A DNA stretch of 34,844 nucleotides from an uncultured Oscillospiraceae bacterium (GTDB lineage: Bacteria; Bacillota; Clostridia; Oscillospirales; Oscillospiraceae): assembly GCA_950097245.1 (NCBI GenBank), contig CATNCS010000021.1:1-34844 (forward strand), given 5' to 3'. The stretch's first letter is position 1. Each line of letters starts with the position of its first letter. The notes under the pieces were generated by a model. It searched no databases. It saw only the letters and a list, made by a program, of their open reading frames with translations, and was not told where the DNA came from. Both the position numbers and the translations under genes were made by a program. Of this stretch, positions 6,832 to 14,531 are shown piece after piece.

Positions 6832-8685
6832 CTATTGAACCACGATGACGCGGATGCGCCCGCCTTCCGACTCCGCCTTGTCGTACCAGCCGGTGACATT
6901 GCCGCCGCTCTCCGCCCGGGCCAGGCTGGACAGCCAGTAGCGGCCGTCCCGGTACTCGTAGACCGCCACGCTGTCGGACAGGGTGTACTTCCGGCTGCCG
7001 GCGATGAGCTGATTGCCGGTGACCTGCCCCCCCTTGACGGCGGTGAGGGCATAGAGCTTTTCCGGGCTGGCGGGGTCGCCCTGGAGCTTGACGGGCCCGC
7101 CAGCGGCCAGGAATTTGGTGGAGCCGGAGATGGTGTAGCTCACGCCGCCCACGTCGTACTGGTAGGTGCAGTACCGGCCCATCCCCTCGCCCTCCTCCTC
7201 AAAGCGGGTGATGATGCCGTACTGGTATGCGTCGCCGGTGACGTCGTTGAGGATCAGGGTCTCAATCTCCCCCTGGGGGTTGAGGGAGTAGTACTTCACC
7301 TTGCCGCTGTCCAGCTTCAGCCCGGCCAGGCGGGAGGGGTAGATGGCCGCCCCCCGGCCGTCGCTCACGTCCAGGATCTCCGCCCCCTGGGCGAAGGCGT
7401 ATTTGTCCAGCCTGGCGCCGTCCCTGCTCACCGTTCCGGTGAGGGAAGCGTTGGCCAGCCCCCGGAGGGTGACCTCGCCCCCGTTTCCTGCCACCATAGC
7501 CCGGACCACGCTGCCCACCTTGTAGCCGCCGCGGGTGGGGTACTGGTAGGTCTGGCCGTCGGTGGCCAGGAGGGTGACGGTCTGGGCGGTGTAGGTGCCG
7601 CCGCTGCCGTCGGGGTAGGAGGTCTTGTCCACCGCCGCCACCACGCCCACCTTCTCGCCGGCGCTGACAGACACGTCCTCCACCGCGGCCACGCCGCCGC
7701 TGCGGCCCAGCAGGAGGGTGACGGTGTCACCCAGGCGGTACTGGCCCAGGTCGGACAGGGCCAGGGCGGCGGCGGAGCTCTCAATGGCGTAGGTCCGCCC
7801 CGCCACCGTCACCGAGGTGGGGTTGGCCCGGTCGGGCTCCAGGGCCTGGATGGGGCCGGTGGCCTTTTGGGCGCAGGCCCACACCGTGCCCATGGAGGCG
7901 TTCCAGTAGATTACGTCGTAGTCCTGAATATTGGCCAGGGCGGCGGGGTTGCCGTTGCGGTAGACCTTGGAGGGGGTGAAGCCCAGGGAGGACTGCCAGC
8001 CGTAGCCCCGGGCCACCACCGGGCCCTCCATCTGGCCGTTGACCAGGGCCACCACGTCGGGCCTGCCCGAGGCGTCCAGGCTGTGGCCCAGCTGCTGGAT
8101 ATAGGGGGTCCCCTCCTTGGTTTTGGCGGAGAGGAGGTTGTAGAAGAGGTACACCGCGTCCTGCCGGGTGAGGGGGGAGGCGGCGCTCAGGGCGGTCACC
8201 CCGGCGCTCAGCTTCAGCCGGTGGTACATGGCCAGCTGGCCGGTGGGAAAGGCCCCGGAGAAGTCGCCGGCCTCATAGCCCAGCAGGGACAGGACCATGG
8301 AGACCGCCTCCGCCAGTTTGATCTCCTGGTTGGGGCGGAAGGTGCCGTCGCTGAAGGCGGTGACCAGCCCCCGGCCTACCGCCGCCTCTACATAGCCGCT
8401 GGCCCAGTGGCTCCGGGGGACGTCCGGGTAGGGGGCTACCGCCGCCCGGCCCACCCCGTCGCCCCCGGGCATGGCCTTCACCGCCATGGCTACGAACTCC
8501 GCCCTCGTCACTTTGGCGGACAGGTTCAGATTGCCGCTGCCGTCCCCGCTCAGGATGCCCAGAGCGGTCACCGCCTGGACGGCCTCGTCCAGAGAGGCGG
8601 CGCTCCCCGCCGCTGAGACGGGCAGGATGAGCGTCAAAGTCAAACAGGCCGCCAGAAGGGCGGAGAAAAGGCGTTTTAATTTCAT
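6832..8685 (-). CDS. secreted S-layer-homology (SLH) domain protein
   Basis: A 617-residue exported protein. Residues 1-26 are a Sec signal peptide (MKLKRLFSALLAACL..PVSAAG). Three SLH-like repeats follow at about 31-72, 86-137 (PYPDVPRSHWASGYVEAAVGRGLVTAFSDG) and 150-186, which normally anchor proteins to pyruvylated cell-wall polymer. The C-terminal 430 residues are rich in short beta-type segments and resemble no enzyme I recognise. They contain repeated phrases of the kind YRLGDTVTLLLG and VGVVAAVDKT, compatible with a surface-exposed structural or adhesive region. ATG 8685 was chosen because AAGGA sits nine bases upstream; ATG 8694 and a TTG further up are alternatives. It stands alone, with no S-layer or wall-polymer genes nearby. 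The function beyond wall attachment is unknown. Confidence 0.82.
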   Translation of the reverse strand: MKLKRLFSALLAACLTLTLILPVSAAGSAASLDEAVQAVTALGILSGDGSGNLNLSAKVTRAEFVAMAVKAMPGGDGVGRAAVAPYPDVPRSHWASGYVEAAVGRGLVTAFSDGTFRPNQEIKLAEAVSMVLSLLGYEAGDFSGAFPTGQLAMYHRLKLSAGVTALSAASPLTRQDAVYLFYNLLSAKTKEGTPYIQQLGHSLDASGRPDVVALVNGQMEGPVVARGYGWQSSLGFTPSKVYRNGNPAALANIQDYDVIYWNASMGTVWACAQKATGPIQALEPDRANPTSVTVAGRTYAIESSAAALALSDLGQYRLGDTVTLLLGRSGGVAAVEDVSVSAGEKVGVVAAVDKTSYPDGSGGTYTAQTVTLLATDGQTYQYPTRGGYKVGSVVRAMVAGNGGEVTLRGLANASLTGTVSRDGARLDKYAFAQGAEILDVSDGRGAAIYPSRLAGLKLDSGKVKYYSLNPQGEIETLILNDVTGDAYQYGIITRFEEEGEGMGRYCTYQYDVGGVSYTISGSTKFLAAGGPVKLQGDPASPEKLYALTAVKGGQVTGNQLIAGSRKYTLSDSVAVYEYRDGRYWLSSLARAESGGNVTGWYDKAESEGGRIRVIVVQ

Positions 8686-8714
8686 ATTACCCATTCCTTT
8701 CAAAAATCTCTTTC

Positions 8715-8900
8715 GTCCCCCCGCGAGGCCAAGGTTTCCCCTTCAGGGGAAGCTGTCAGCCGAAGGCTGACTGATGAGGTATTTCGCCGCAGGCGAAATG
8801 TGCGGAGCAAATCGGATTTTGCGGGGGACGGCCTCATCCGTCACGGCCTTTGGCCGTGCCACCTTCCCCTAAAGGGGAAGGCTTGCCGCCTGCGGGCGGG
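8715..8900. repeat. composite hairpin-rich intergenic repeat
   Basis: The gap between two minus-strand genes is almost entirely palindromic. Stems: TTCCCC 8736-8741 with GGGGAA 8746-8751; GTCAGCC 8755-8761 with GGCTGAC 8765-8771; ATTTCGCC 8781-8788 with GGCGAAAT 8792-8799; CACGGCC 8842-8848 with GGCCGTG 8852-8858; CCTTCCCCT 8862-8870 with AGGGGAAGG 8873-8881; and CCGCC 8886-8890 with GGCGG. GTCCCCC near 8715 is mirrored by GGGGGAC at 8823-8829. The module AGCTGTC-AGCC..GGCTGACTGA is shared with the element at 22454-22743, so both belong to one dispersed, apparently non-coding family. Confidence 0.6.
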
Positions 8901-8910
8901 ACGGGGGAAT

Positions 8911-10161
8911 TTAATCATACCGCAGTGCGTCGATGGGGTTCAATTTCGCGGCCTTGTTGGCGGGCAGGTAGCCGAACAGAATCCCGATGCCCACCGACAC
9001 GCCGAAGCTGAGCATAATGGCCCCCATGGTGGGGGTGGCGTTGAAGGTGATGCCGCTGGCCCCCATACTGGCCACCAGCATACCGCCCAGCAGGGCCTCC
9101 AGCAGCTTGGCCAGCAGACAGCCGAAGCCGATGCCCAGCAGGCCGCCGATGGCGGAGGTGGTGCCCGCCTCGATGACGAACTGGCTGCGGATGTCCTTCC
9201 GCTTGGCCCCCAGGGACTTGCGCACGCCAATCTCCCGGGTGCGCTCGGTGACGGACACCAGCATGATGTTCATAATGCCGATGCCGCCCACCAGCAGGGA
9301 GATGGCGGCGATGGCCACCAGCACCCCCATGGCCACCCCCATCATGGCGTTGATCTGGTTGGCCTGCTCCGCCATGGTGGTGATGTAGAAGTAATTCCAC
9401 ATGCCGTCGTCGGTACGGAAAAAGTCGTTGAGATAGGCCTCGATAATCCTTTTGCCGGCGTCGGCGGTCTCGCCGGAGGTGCTGGTGAAGATGTACAAAT
9501 TGACCCACCGGCTGCCCATGATCTCCAGGGCAGTGGTGTAGGGGATGTAGATCTGATCGTCCTGGCTGCCAGGGAGCATCTCCAGCTCGGCGTTGCGCTT
9601 GAGCACCCCCACCACCGTGAGGGGCCGGCCGTTGATGGAAAGCTGTTTCCCCAGGGCGTCTCCGTCAAAGGCTTCCTGTTCCAGGTAGGCCCCGATGATG
9701 CAGATGTTTGCCCGCCGCTCCACGTCCATGTAGCTGACGAAGCGGCCCTTGGCCAGCTGCTCGCCATCGATGGTGTAGCCGGTGGCGGCGTTGTACATAA
9801 TCTCGCTGACGCCGTAGAGGTTGGTACGGTCAAATTTATCGCTGCCGTGGCGGACCACAGCATTGACCCCCAGATAGGGGGATACGCCGGTGAGAATGTC
9901 CGCGTTTGCCTCCACCATGTCATACATATCCTCCGGGTCGGGCAGCCTATCCGCTGTGCCGCCGAAGAACTGGGCCTGGATCATGTTGATGCCCAGTTTA
10001 TCCACCTGCTGCTGGACCATGCCGGTGAGGCCGTTGCCCAGGGACAGGATGACGATGACCGCCCCCACGCCGATGATGATGCCCAGCATGGTGAGCAGGG
10101 CCCGCATCTTGCTGGTGGTGAGGGATTTTATCGCCAGGCGGAAGGACTGGGTAAAGTTCAT
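8911..10161 (-). CDS. MacB/FtsX-like ABC transporter permease
   Basis: A 416-residue membrane protein with the MacB layout: one transmembrane helix near residues 20-45 (MLGIIIGVGAVIVILSLG), a large extracytoplasmic domain to about residue 270, then three helices in an FtsX domain (AISLLVGGIGIMNIMLVSVTERTREIGVRKSLG). The conserved TERTREIGVRK(S/A)LGA loop contacts the ATPase. Members export peptides, macrolides or envelope molecules using a periplasmic or wall-side adaptor. It overlaps the ATPase gene by ATGA (10158-10161) and has AGGAGGTG upstream, so the two are translationally coupled. The adaptor gene lies just upstream of the ATPase. The substrate is not evident. Confidence 0.92.
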   Translation of the reverse strand: MNFTQSFRLAIKSLTTSKMRALLTMLGIIIGVGAVIVILSLGNGLTGMVQQQVDKLGINMIQAQFFGGTADRLPDPEDMYDMVEANADILTGVSPYLGVNAVVRHGSDKFDRTNLYGVSEIMYNAATGYTIDGEQLAKGRFVSYMDVERRANICIIGAYLEQEAFDGDALGKQLSINGRPLTVVGVLKRNAELEMLPGSQDDQIYIPYTTALEIMGSRWVNLYIFTSTSGETADAGKRIIEAYLNDFFRTDDGMWNYFYITTMAEQANQINAMMGVAMGVLVAIAAISLLVGGIGIMNIMLVSVTERTREIGVRKSLGAKRKDIRSQFVIEAGTTSAIGGLLGIGFGCLLAKLLEALLGGMLVASMGASGITFNATPTMGAIMLSFGVSVGIGILFGYLPANKAAKLNPIDALRYD

Positions 10162-10901
10162 GCGCCCACCTCCTCTTCCTCGTCCTCTCCGTGGGGCTGG
10201 ACCACCGCCCGGGGGTCACGGGAGTCGCCGTCGTAGATGATCTTGCCGTCCTGGAGCCGGACAATCCGCTCGGCCTTCACGGCGATGGAGTTGTCATGGG
10301 TGATGAGAACCACCGTATTCCCCTCCTGGTGCAGCTGCTTGAGAAATTTCAGCACCTCCCGGCCGGTGCGGGAGTCCAGGGCGCCGGTGGGCTCGTCGGC
10401 CAGGATCAGGCTGGGGTCTCCCGCCAGCGCCCGGGCGATGGACACCCGCTGCTGCTGGCCGCCGGACAGCTGGGAGGGCAGGTTCTTCCCCTTGTCCCGC
10501 AGGCCCACCCGCTCCAACGAGGCCAGAGCCCGCTCCCGGCGCTCGCCGCTGTCCACCCCGGCGTAGAGCAGAGGCAGCTCCACGTTCTCCAGCACGGACA
10601 GCTTGGGGATCAGGTTGTACTGCTGGAAGATGAAGCCCAGCATCTTGTTGCGAATCTCCGCCTGCTGGTCGTCGTCCATGGTGGACACGTCCACGCCCCC
10701 CAGGTGGTAGGTGCCGGAGGTGGGCACGTCCAGACAGCCGATGATATTCATGGCGGTGGACTTGCCCGACCCGGAGGAGCCCACGATGGCCACAAACTCC
10801 CCCTGGTCGATGGTCAGGTCCACGCCGTCCAGGGCGTGGACGGTCTCCTCCCCCATCTGGTATATCTTATAGACGTTTTTTAACTCAATGAGGTGTTCCA
10901 A
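10158..10901 (-). CDS. MacB/LolD-type ABC transporter ATPase
   Basis: A 247-residue single-domain ATPase with Walker A GSSGSGKST (41-49), signature LSGGQQQR (145-152) and Walker B LILADE (165-170) followed by PTGALD, all intact. This is the LolD/MacB mechanotransmission class, which works with FtsX-fold permeases such as the one encoded next. I chose a TTG start at 10901, because GGGAGGTC sits eight bases upstream and the family's N terminus (LIELKNVYKIY) begins right there. The frame stays open upstream, but only by reading through the two 70-bp repeats, which is not credible as protein. The acidic C-terminal tail (GEDEEEEVGA) is unusual but harmless. Confidence 0.92.
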   Translation of the reverse strand: MEHLIELKNVYKIYQMGEETVHALDGVDLTIDQGEFVAIVGSSGSGKSTAMNIIGCLDVPTSGTYHLGGVDVSTMDDDQQAEIRNKMLGFIFQQYNLIPKLSVLENVELPLLYAGVDSGERRERALASLERVGLRDKGKNLPSQLSGGQQQRVSIARALAGDPSLILADEPTGALDSRTGREVLKFLKQLHQEGNTVVLITHDNSIAVKAERIVRLQDGKIIYDGDSRDPRAVVQPHGEDEEEEVGA

Positions 10902-10920
10902 ATTTTTGACCTCCCTTCCT

Positions 10921-10990
10921 GTAGGGGCGGATATCATCCGCCCGCACGGGACAGGTTCGTATTTTGCGGGCGCACAATGTGCGCCCCTAC
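10921..10990. repeat. 70-bp GTAGGGGCG...CGCCCCTAC repeat, copy 1
   Basis: The element is exactly 70 bp. It starts GTAGGGGCGGAT and ends GCGCCCCTAC, with sub-palindromes GGCGGAT/ATCCGCC on the left and GGGCGCACA/TGTGCGCCC on the right. It is followed after 16 bp by a near-identical second copy. It lies between the adaptor and ATPase genes of one operon and immediately upstream of the ATPase ribosome-binding site, so it is transcribed and must fold in the mRNA. Confidence 0.75.
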
Positions 10991-11006
10991 GCGGCTTCCT
11001 TTTTTT

Positions 11007-11116
11007 GTAGGGGCGGATACCATCCGCCCGCACAGGACAGGTCCGTATTTCGCGGGCGCATAATATGCGCCCCTACACGGACGTTCGTCCGCAGCGGGCC
11101 GGGCCGTCCGCCCTAC
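11007..11116. repeat. 70-bp repeat copy 2 plus a degenerate partial copy reaching a stop codon
   Basis: Copy 2 occupies 11007-11076, again 70 bp, and differs from copy 1 at only a handful of positions. It is followed by a 40-bp stretch (11077-11116) ending GTCCGCCCTAC, which resembles one half of the repeat and includes a CGGACG/CGTCCG dyad. The terminal CTA on this strand is the TAG stop codon of the adaptor gene. Confidence 0.65.
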
Positions 11117-12759
11117 GCGGCAGGCGCGGCGGCCATCATACCTGCGCCGCCCATGCCGCCCTGGGCCTGGGCGGGCACCAGGACAGTGTCCCCCTCATTC
11201 AGACCGGAGGTGATCTCCACATAGTCCCCGTCGCCGCCGCCCAGGGTGACGGTGCGCTCCTCCGTCTTCGTGGGGTCAACCACCGAGGACCCGTCGGGGG
11301 ACAGGCAGCCCTCCAGGGGGACCAGCACCGTGTCCCCCCGCTGGACCGCCGCCGCCGGGATGGACAGGGCGTCCTTCACCCGCTCCACCACGATGTCGGC
11401 GGACACGTTCATGCCCGGGTTCAGCCCGCCGTAGTCCTCCAGGAGGATGGTGGCGGGGTAGGTGGTAAAGCCGTTGGTGGTGGTGCCGTTGATGGACACC
11501 CGGTCCACCTTGCCCACAAAGACCTCGCCGGGGATGGCGTCGGCGGTGATGTCCACCGGCTGGCCCGCGGCCACCTTGCTCAGGTCCAGCTCGCTGATAT
11601 TCATTTCCAGCTTCAGGTAGCTCAGGTCGTAGATGACGGCCAGCGCCCCCGCCTCGATGTTGTTCACGTTGTCCCCCGCCTTCACATTCTTCTCGATGAC
11701 GGTGCCTGAGATGGGGGCGGTGATGGTGTAGTTCTCCAGGGCGTCCCGGGAGCGCTGAAGGGCCAGCTGGGCGTTCTCCAGGGCGATGGCCGCGTCCTCC
11801 AGGGAGCTCTGGGCGGCGGTGCCCCCCAGGCTGGCCAGGGCGGACCCGGCGGACACCTTGCTGCCGGCGGTGACGTGGACCTCGGTTACTTCGCCGCTGG
11901 CCTGGGCCACCACCGTCTGGCGCAGGGACTCCTCAAAATTGGCGGAGCCGGCGCAGGCGATATCCCCCACCGACGCGGTGGCGGAGTTGGCGGCGGTGAG
12001 GGCCCCGGGGTTGCGCACCCGAATCTTCACCTGGCGCACCAGGGCCCCGCCCGCCCCCACCAGCTCAGCGGAGGACACCGACTCCACCGTACCGGGGAGC
12101 TCTTCCATGGTTCCGCCAATCGTCACCTGGGCGGACTGGCCGGCCCGGATGCTCTGGGCCTCGTTAGCGTGGAAGGGCAGGGTCACCGTCAGGGTGGAGG
12201 TGTCGGCCACCTCGGCGATGGGGGTGCCGGGGGAGACCAGGTCCCCCCGCTGGACCAGCACCTGCTGGACCACCCCCGCCCCGCCGGCGGTGACGGTGAG
12301 GCTGGCGGCCAGGTCGTCATAGCTCTTCTGGGCCTGGCGGACGGACAGCTCCGCCTGGGCGATGGACATCTCCGCGTCTCTGGCGTCCAGGCGGTAGAGC
12401 AGCTGCCCCTTCTCCACCTGGTCGCCCACCTCAAAGGGGGCCTCCAGCACCTCGCCGGTGACCAGGGGCTTTAAGTAATAGGACTCAATGGGGGTGACGG
12501 TGCCCGTGCCGGAGACGGCCGAGGTCAGGTCCCGGCGCTGGACCGTGTCCGGGGTGTACTGCCCCACAGCGGGGACGCCGCCCCCGGAGGACCTGATGAA
12601 AAACCACCAGATCCCCAGCAGGACCACGGCGGCGATGATGCCCCACTTCAGCCGCTTCTTTCCCTTCTTCGTTTTGGGCAGGCGGGGACGGGGCAGCTTC
12701 CGCTTTCCCTCCTTGGGCGCCTGGGGCGCCTCCGGCGTTAAGACAGACGTTGTTTCCAT
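11113..12759 (-). CDS. membrane-fusion (HlyD/MacA-type) adaptor of an ABC exporter
   Basis: A 548-residue adaptor. A basic, proline-rich cytoplasmic tail (1-38) leads into one transmembrane helix (about 39-55, WGIIAAVVLLGIWWFFI). The extracellular part has barrel-sandwich/lipoyl halves (APFEVGDQVEKGQLLYRLD and ITAPISGTVIEKNVKAGDNV) flanking coiled-coil stretches, then beta-barrel and membrane-proximal domains. It is longer than typical MacA (about 370), because a second lipoyl-like pair is present (GGAGVVQQVLVQRGDLVSPGTPIAEV and ASGEVTEVHVTAGSKVSAGS). The C terminus is Gly/Ala/Met-rich. ATG 12759 is preceded by AAGGAGG. It is the first gene of the adaptor-ATPase-permease operon and its TAG stop lies in a dispersed repeat. 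Role: bridges the exporter to the wall side. Confidence 0.88.
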   Translation of the reverse strand: METTSVLTPEAPQAPKEGKRKLPRPRLPKTKKGKKRLKWGIIAAVVLLGIWWFFIRSSGGGVPAVGQYTPDTVQRRDLTSAVSGTGTVTPIESYYLKPLVTGEVLEAPFEVGDQVEKGQLLYRLDARDAEMSIAQAELSVRQAQKSYDDLAASLTVTAGGAGVVQQVLVQRGDLVSPGTPIAEVADTSTLTVTLPFHANEAQSIRAGQSAQVTIGGTMEELPGTVESVSSAELVGAGGALVRQVKIRVRNPGALTAANSATASVGDIACAGSANFEESLRQTVVAQASGEVTEVHVTAGSKVSAGSALASLGGTAAQSSLEDAAIALENAQLALQRSRDALENYTITAPISGTVIEKNVKAGDNVNNIEAGALAVIYDLSYLKLEMNISELDLSKVAAGQPVDITADAIPGEVFVGKVDRVSINGTTTNGFTTYPATILLEDYGGLNPGMNVSADIVVERVKDALSIPAAAVQRGDTVLVPLEGCLSPDGSSVVDPTKTEERTVTLGGGDGDYVEITSGLNEGDTVLVPAQAQGGMGGAGMMAAAPAA

Positions 12760-12979
12760 AGTGTTCCTCCTTGTTTTGCTCAGGGGACGCGCCCCCTGTA
12801 TATGCACCGGAGCCCCGGTGATTTTCCTGCTGGCTATTGTACTGGGCAATCCTTACATTTTTCCAAAGAAAAGATGAAAGTTTCATTAAAATTTTTCTGC
12901 CCGCAGTGTACCCCGAAAGGATTAAGCCGGCGGTAAAGAAAATGGTAAAGATTCGGGAAAGATTTCTCCTGTTTCCCCG

Positions 12980-13010
12980 ATTATATACCTTCCAGCCGGC
13001 GGAAGGTCAA
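12980..13010 (-). promoter_or_regulatory. MerR/CueR-type promoter of the export operon
   Basis: On the minus strand, TTGACC (13010-13005) and TATAAT (12985-12980) are 19 bp apart, too long for normal RNA polymerase contact. The spacer is a dyad, CCTTCC-N7-GGAAGG. A 19-bp spacer with a centred dyad is the hallmark of promoters activated by MerR-family regulators by DNA untwisting. The CTTGACCTTCC-N7-GGAAGG core closely matches what I recall of the E. coli copA promoter bound by CueR. A TATATA at 12987-12982 with a 17-bp spacer is the ordinary alternative. The leader to the ATG at 12759 is about 210 nt. The 314-bp gap 12760-13073 holds nothing else I recognise apart from the mtlD terminator. 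Confidence 0.6.
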
Positions 13011-13037
13011 GGGGAAATTTGAAAAAAATACAGAAAA

Positions 13038-13063
13038 AAAGCCTCCCCGTTGGGGGAGGCTTT
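13038..13063 (-). terminator. rho-independent terminator of mtlD
   Basis: GCCTCCCC (13041-13048) pairs with GGGGAGGC (13053-13060), extended by AAA/TTT. On the minus strand the stem is followed by TTTTTTTCTG, a classic U-tract, just after the mtlD stop. Confidence 0.88.
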
Positions 13064-13073
13064 GGAACGCGGT

Positions 13074-14234
13074 TTACTTTTTCGCAATAGCCAGGGCGCG
13101 GTACACGTCCAGGATGCGGGTGAACAGGGCGTCCTTGGGCTTCAGGCCGGTGTACTTCTCCAGGGCCTTCTCCACACCGTCGGCCTCGATGGCCTTCATC
13201 AGCTCCACGCTCTGCTCGTCCTCGGGGCAGTTGAAGTGGAGGGCAGCGGCGGCACCGAAGATCAGGTGGTCCACCGGCAGGCCGTAGCTGTAGGCGGTCA
13301 TCAGGGGCTTCATCAGCCGGTCGCTGGGGGCCAGCTTGCGGATGGGCTCCCGGGCCACCCGCTGGGTCTCGTCGGCCAGGAAGGGGTTCTGGAAGCGGGC
13401 GAAGATGCGCTCGATATAGGCGTGGTGGGCTTCGGGGTCGAATCCGAACTTTTGGATGAGGCCCTCGCCGCTCTCGTACATGGCCTGGTGGACCAGCGGG
13501 CCGATGGCGGGGTCGGCGATGCTCGCCACGATGGTCTTATGGCCCTTGAGCGCGCCCAAGTAGGCGCAGATGGCGTGACCGCTGTTCAAGGTGAAGAGCT
13601 TGCGCTCCAGGTAGGCGTCCAGGTTGTCCACCCAGCCCAGACCCTCAATCTCGGGTCGCTCACCCTTCCAGCCGCCTTTCTCCACATCCCACTCGGTGTA
13701 CTGCTCCACCGCCACGTCCAGGGGGTTCTCAAAGCTGGCCTTGGGGACGATCCGGTCCACGGCGCAGTCGGCAAAGCCTACATATTCCTTAGCGTAGGCG
13801 ACTTCCTCCTCACTGAGATTGGAGAAGACAGCGTCCCGCAGCTGGCTGGTGCCCCGGATGGCGTTCTCACAGGCCACCACGTTGAGAATTCGGGTGTTCC
13901 CGGCCTCCTTTCGAGCCCTGATGCCGGCGGCGATGGGCTTGGCCACGATGGGCAGGACGCGCAGGCCCACAGCGGTGGTGATCAGCTCACAGTCGCCGGC
14001 GATGGCCTCCGCCAGCTCCGGGCCGGCGGAGGAGATGCCGCTGATGTTCGTGACAGTCCACTGGGCGCACTCCTTATCCTGGATGTGGACAGTGTAGCGC
14101 TCGCGCTGGTTGATGGCGGAGATCAGGTTCTCCGCCACGTCGGCGAAGGTGACGTGATAGCCGCTCTTCTCCAGCAGGGCTCCGATAAAGCCCCGTCCGA
14201 TGTTGCCCGCGCCGATCATAATTGCCTGTTTCAT
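13074..14234 (-). CDS. mtlD: mannitol-1-phosphate 5-dehydrogenase
   Basis: A 386-residue cytoplasmic NAD-dependent dehydrogenase that oxidises mannitol-1-phosphate, the product of the mannitol PTS, to fructose-6-phosphate. The N terminus carries the dinucleotide-binding motif GAGNIGRG (8-15) of the polyol-specific long-chain dehydrogenase family. The central LNSGHAICAYLGALKGHKTI region is the MtlD active-site helix with its lysine. The length equals that of known MtlD proteins (about 380). It is transcribed away from the DeoR-type regulator and mtlA, with its own promoter and terminator. Unlike in E. coli (mtlADR), mtlD is not downstream of mtlA but divergent. The ribosome-binding site is weak but present. 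Confidence 0.95.
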   Translation of the reverse strand: MKQAIMIGAGNIGRGFIGALLEKSGYHVTFADVAENLISAINQRERYTVHIQDKECAQWTVTNISGISSAGPELAEAIAGDCELITTAVGLRVLPIVAKPIAAGIRARKEAGNTRILNVVACENAIRGTSQLRDAVFSNLSEEEVAYAKEYVGFADCAVDRIVPKASFENPLDVAVEQYTEWDVEKGGWKGERPEIEGLGWVDNLDAYLERKLFTLNSGHAICAYLGALKGHKTIVASIADPAIGPLVHQAMYESGEGLIQKFGFDPEAHHAYIERIFARFQNPFLADETQRVAREPIRKLAPSDRLMKPLMTAYSYGLPVDHLIFGAAAALHFNCPEDEQSVELMKAIEADGVEKALEKYTGLKPKDALFTRILDVYRALAIAKK

Positions 14235-14288
14235 ATTATTTTCCGCTCCTTTTTCCTGTTTTTTCGTGCTTTAGGTCCCGTTGCCCAC

Positions 14289-14317
14289 AGTATAGCATCT
14301 CGCCCCCAGCTTCGCAA
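14289..14317 (-). promoter_or_regulatory. promoter of mtlD
   Basis: On the minus strand, TTGCGA (14317-14312) and TATACT (14294-14289) have a 17-bp spacer, and the -10 is extended by TGC. The predicted transcript starts near 14282, leaving a leader of about 50 nt. Confidence 0.65.
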
Positions 14318-14358
14318 TACGGGAAAATACCGAAAATTTCCGATAAAAATCAGTCAAC

Positions 14359-14386
14359 ATCCGTCAAATGAGCGATAATGACGGAT
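14359..14386. promoter_or_regulatory. 8-bp dyad upstream of the mtlD promoter
   Basis: ATCCGTCA (14359-14366) and TGACGGAT (14379-14386) form a perfect inverted repeat with centres 20 bp apart, about two helical turns. It lies some 40 bp upstream of the mtlD -35, a typical activator position. No regulator is identified for it. The rest of the 384-bp gap 14235-14618 is AT-rich non-coding DNA. Confidence 0.45.
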
Positions 14387-14531
14387 TCTCTTTTCTCCGG
14401 ACCGTTGATGCGGGATTTCAAGTGCCTGAAAAGTATCCCCGAGATGAGGTTTTACTTTTATTCTCAATAATCTATACGCATTACACAAAAATATTCACAG
14501 CTTTTTGTTCATAAAGCGAAGTAAAAATGGA

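Noticed and set aside
10902-11033. An N-terminal extension of 44 codons on the exporter ATPase
   Set aside because: It would translate the 70-bp repeats; a TTG with an ideally placed GGGAGGTC gives the normal family N terminus.
14450-14526. TTTTACTT (14450-14457) and AAGTAAAA (14519-14526) as an operator pair
   Set aside because: They are 61 bp apart in AT-rich DNA, so chance is likely; the 13-bp direct repeats nearby are more convincing.
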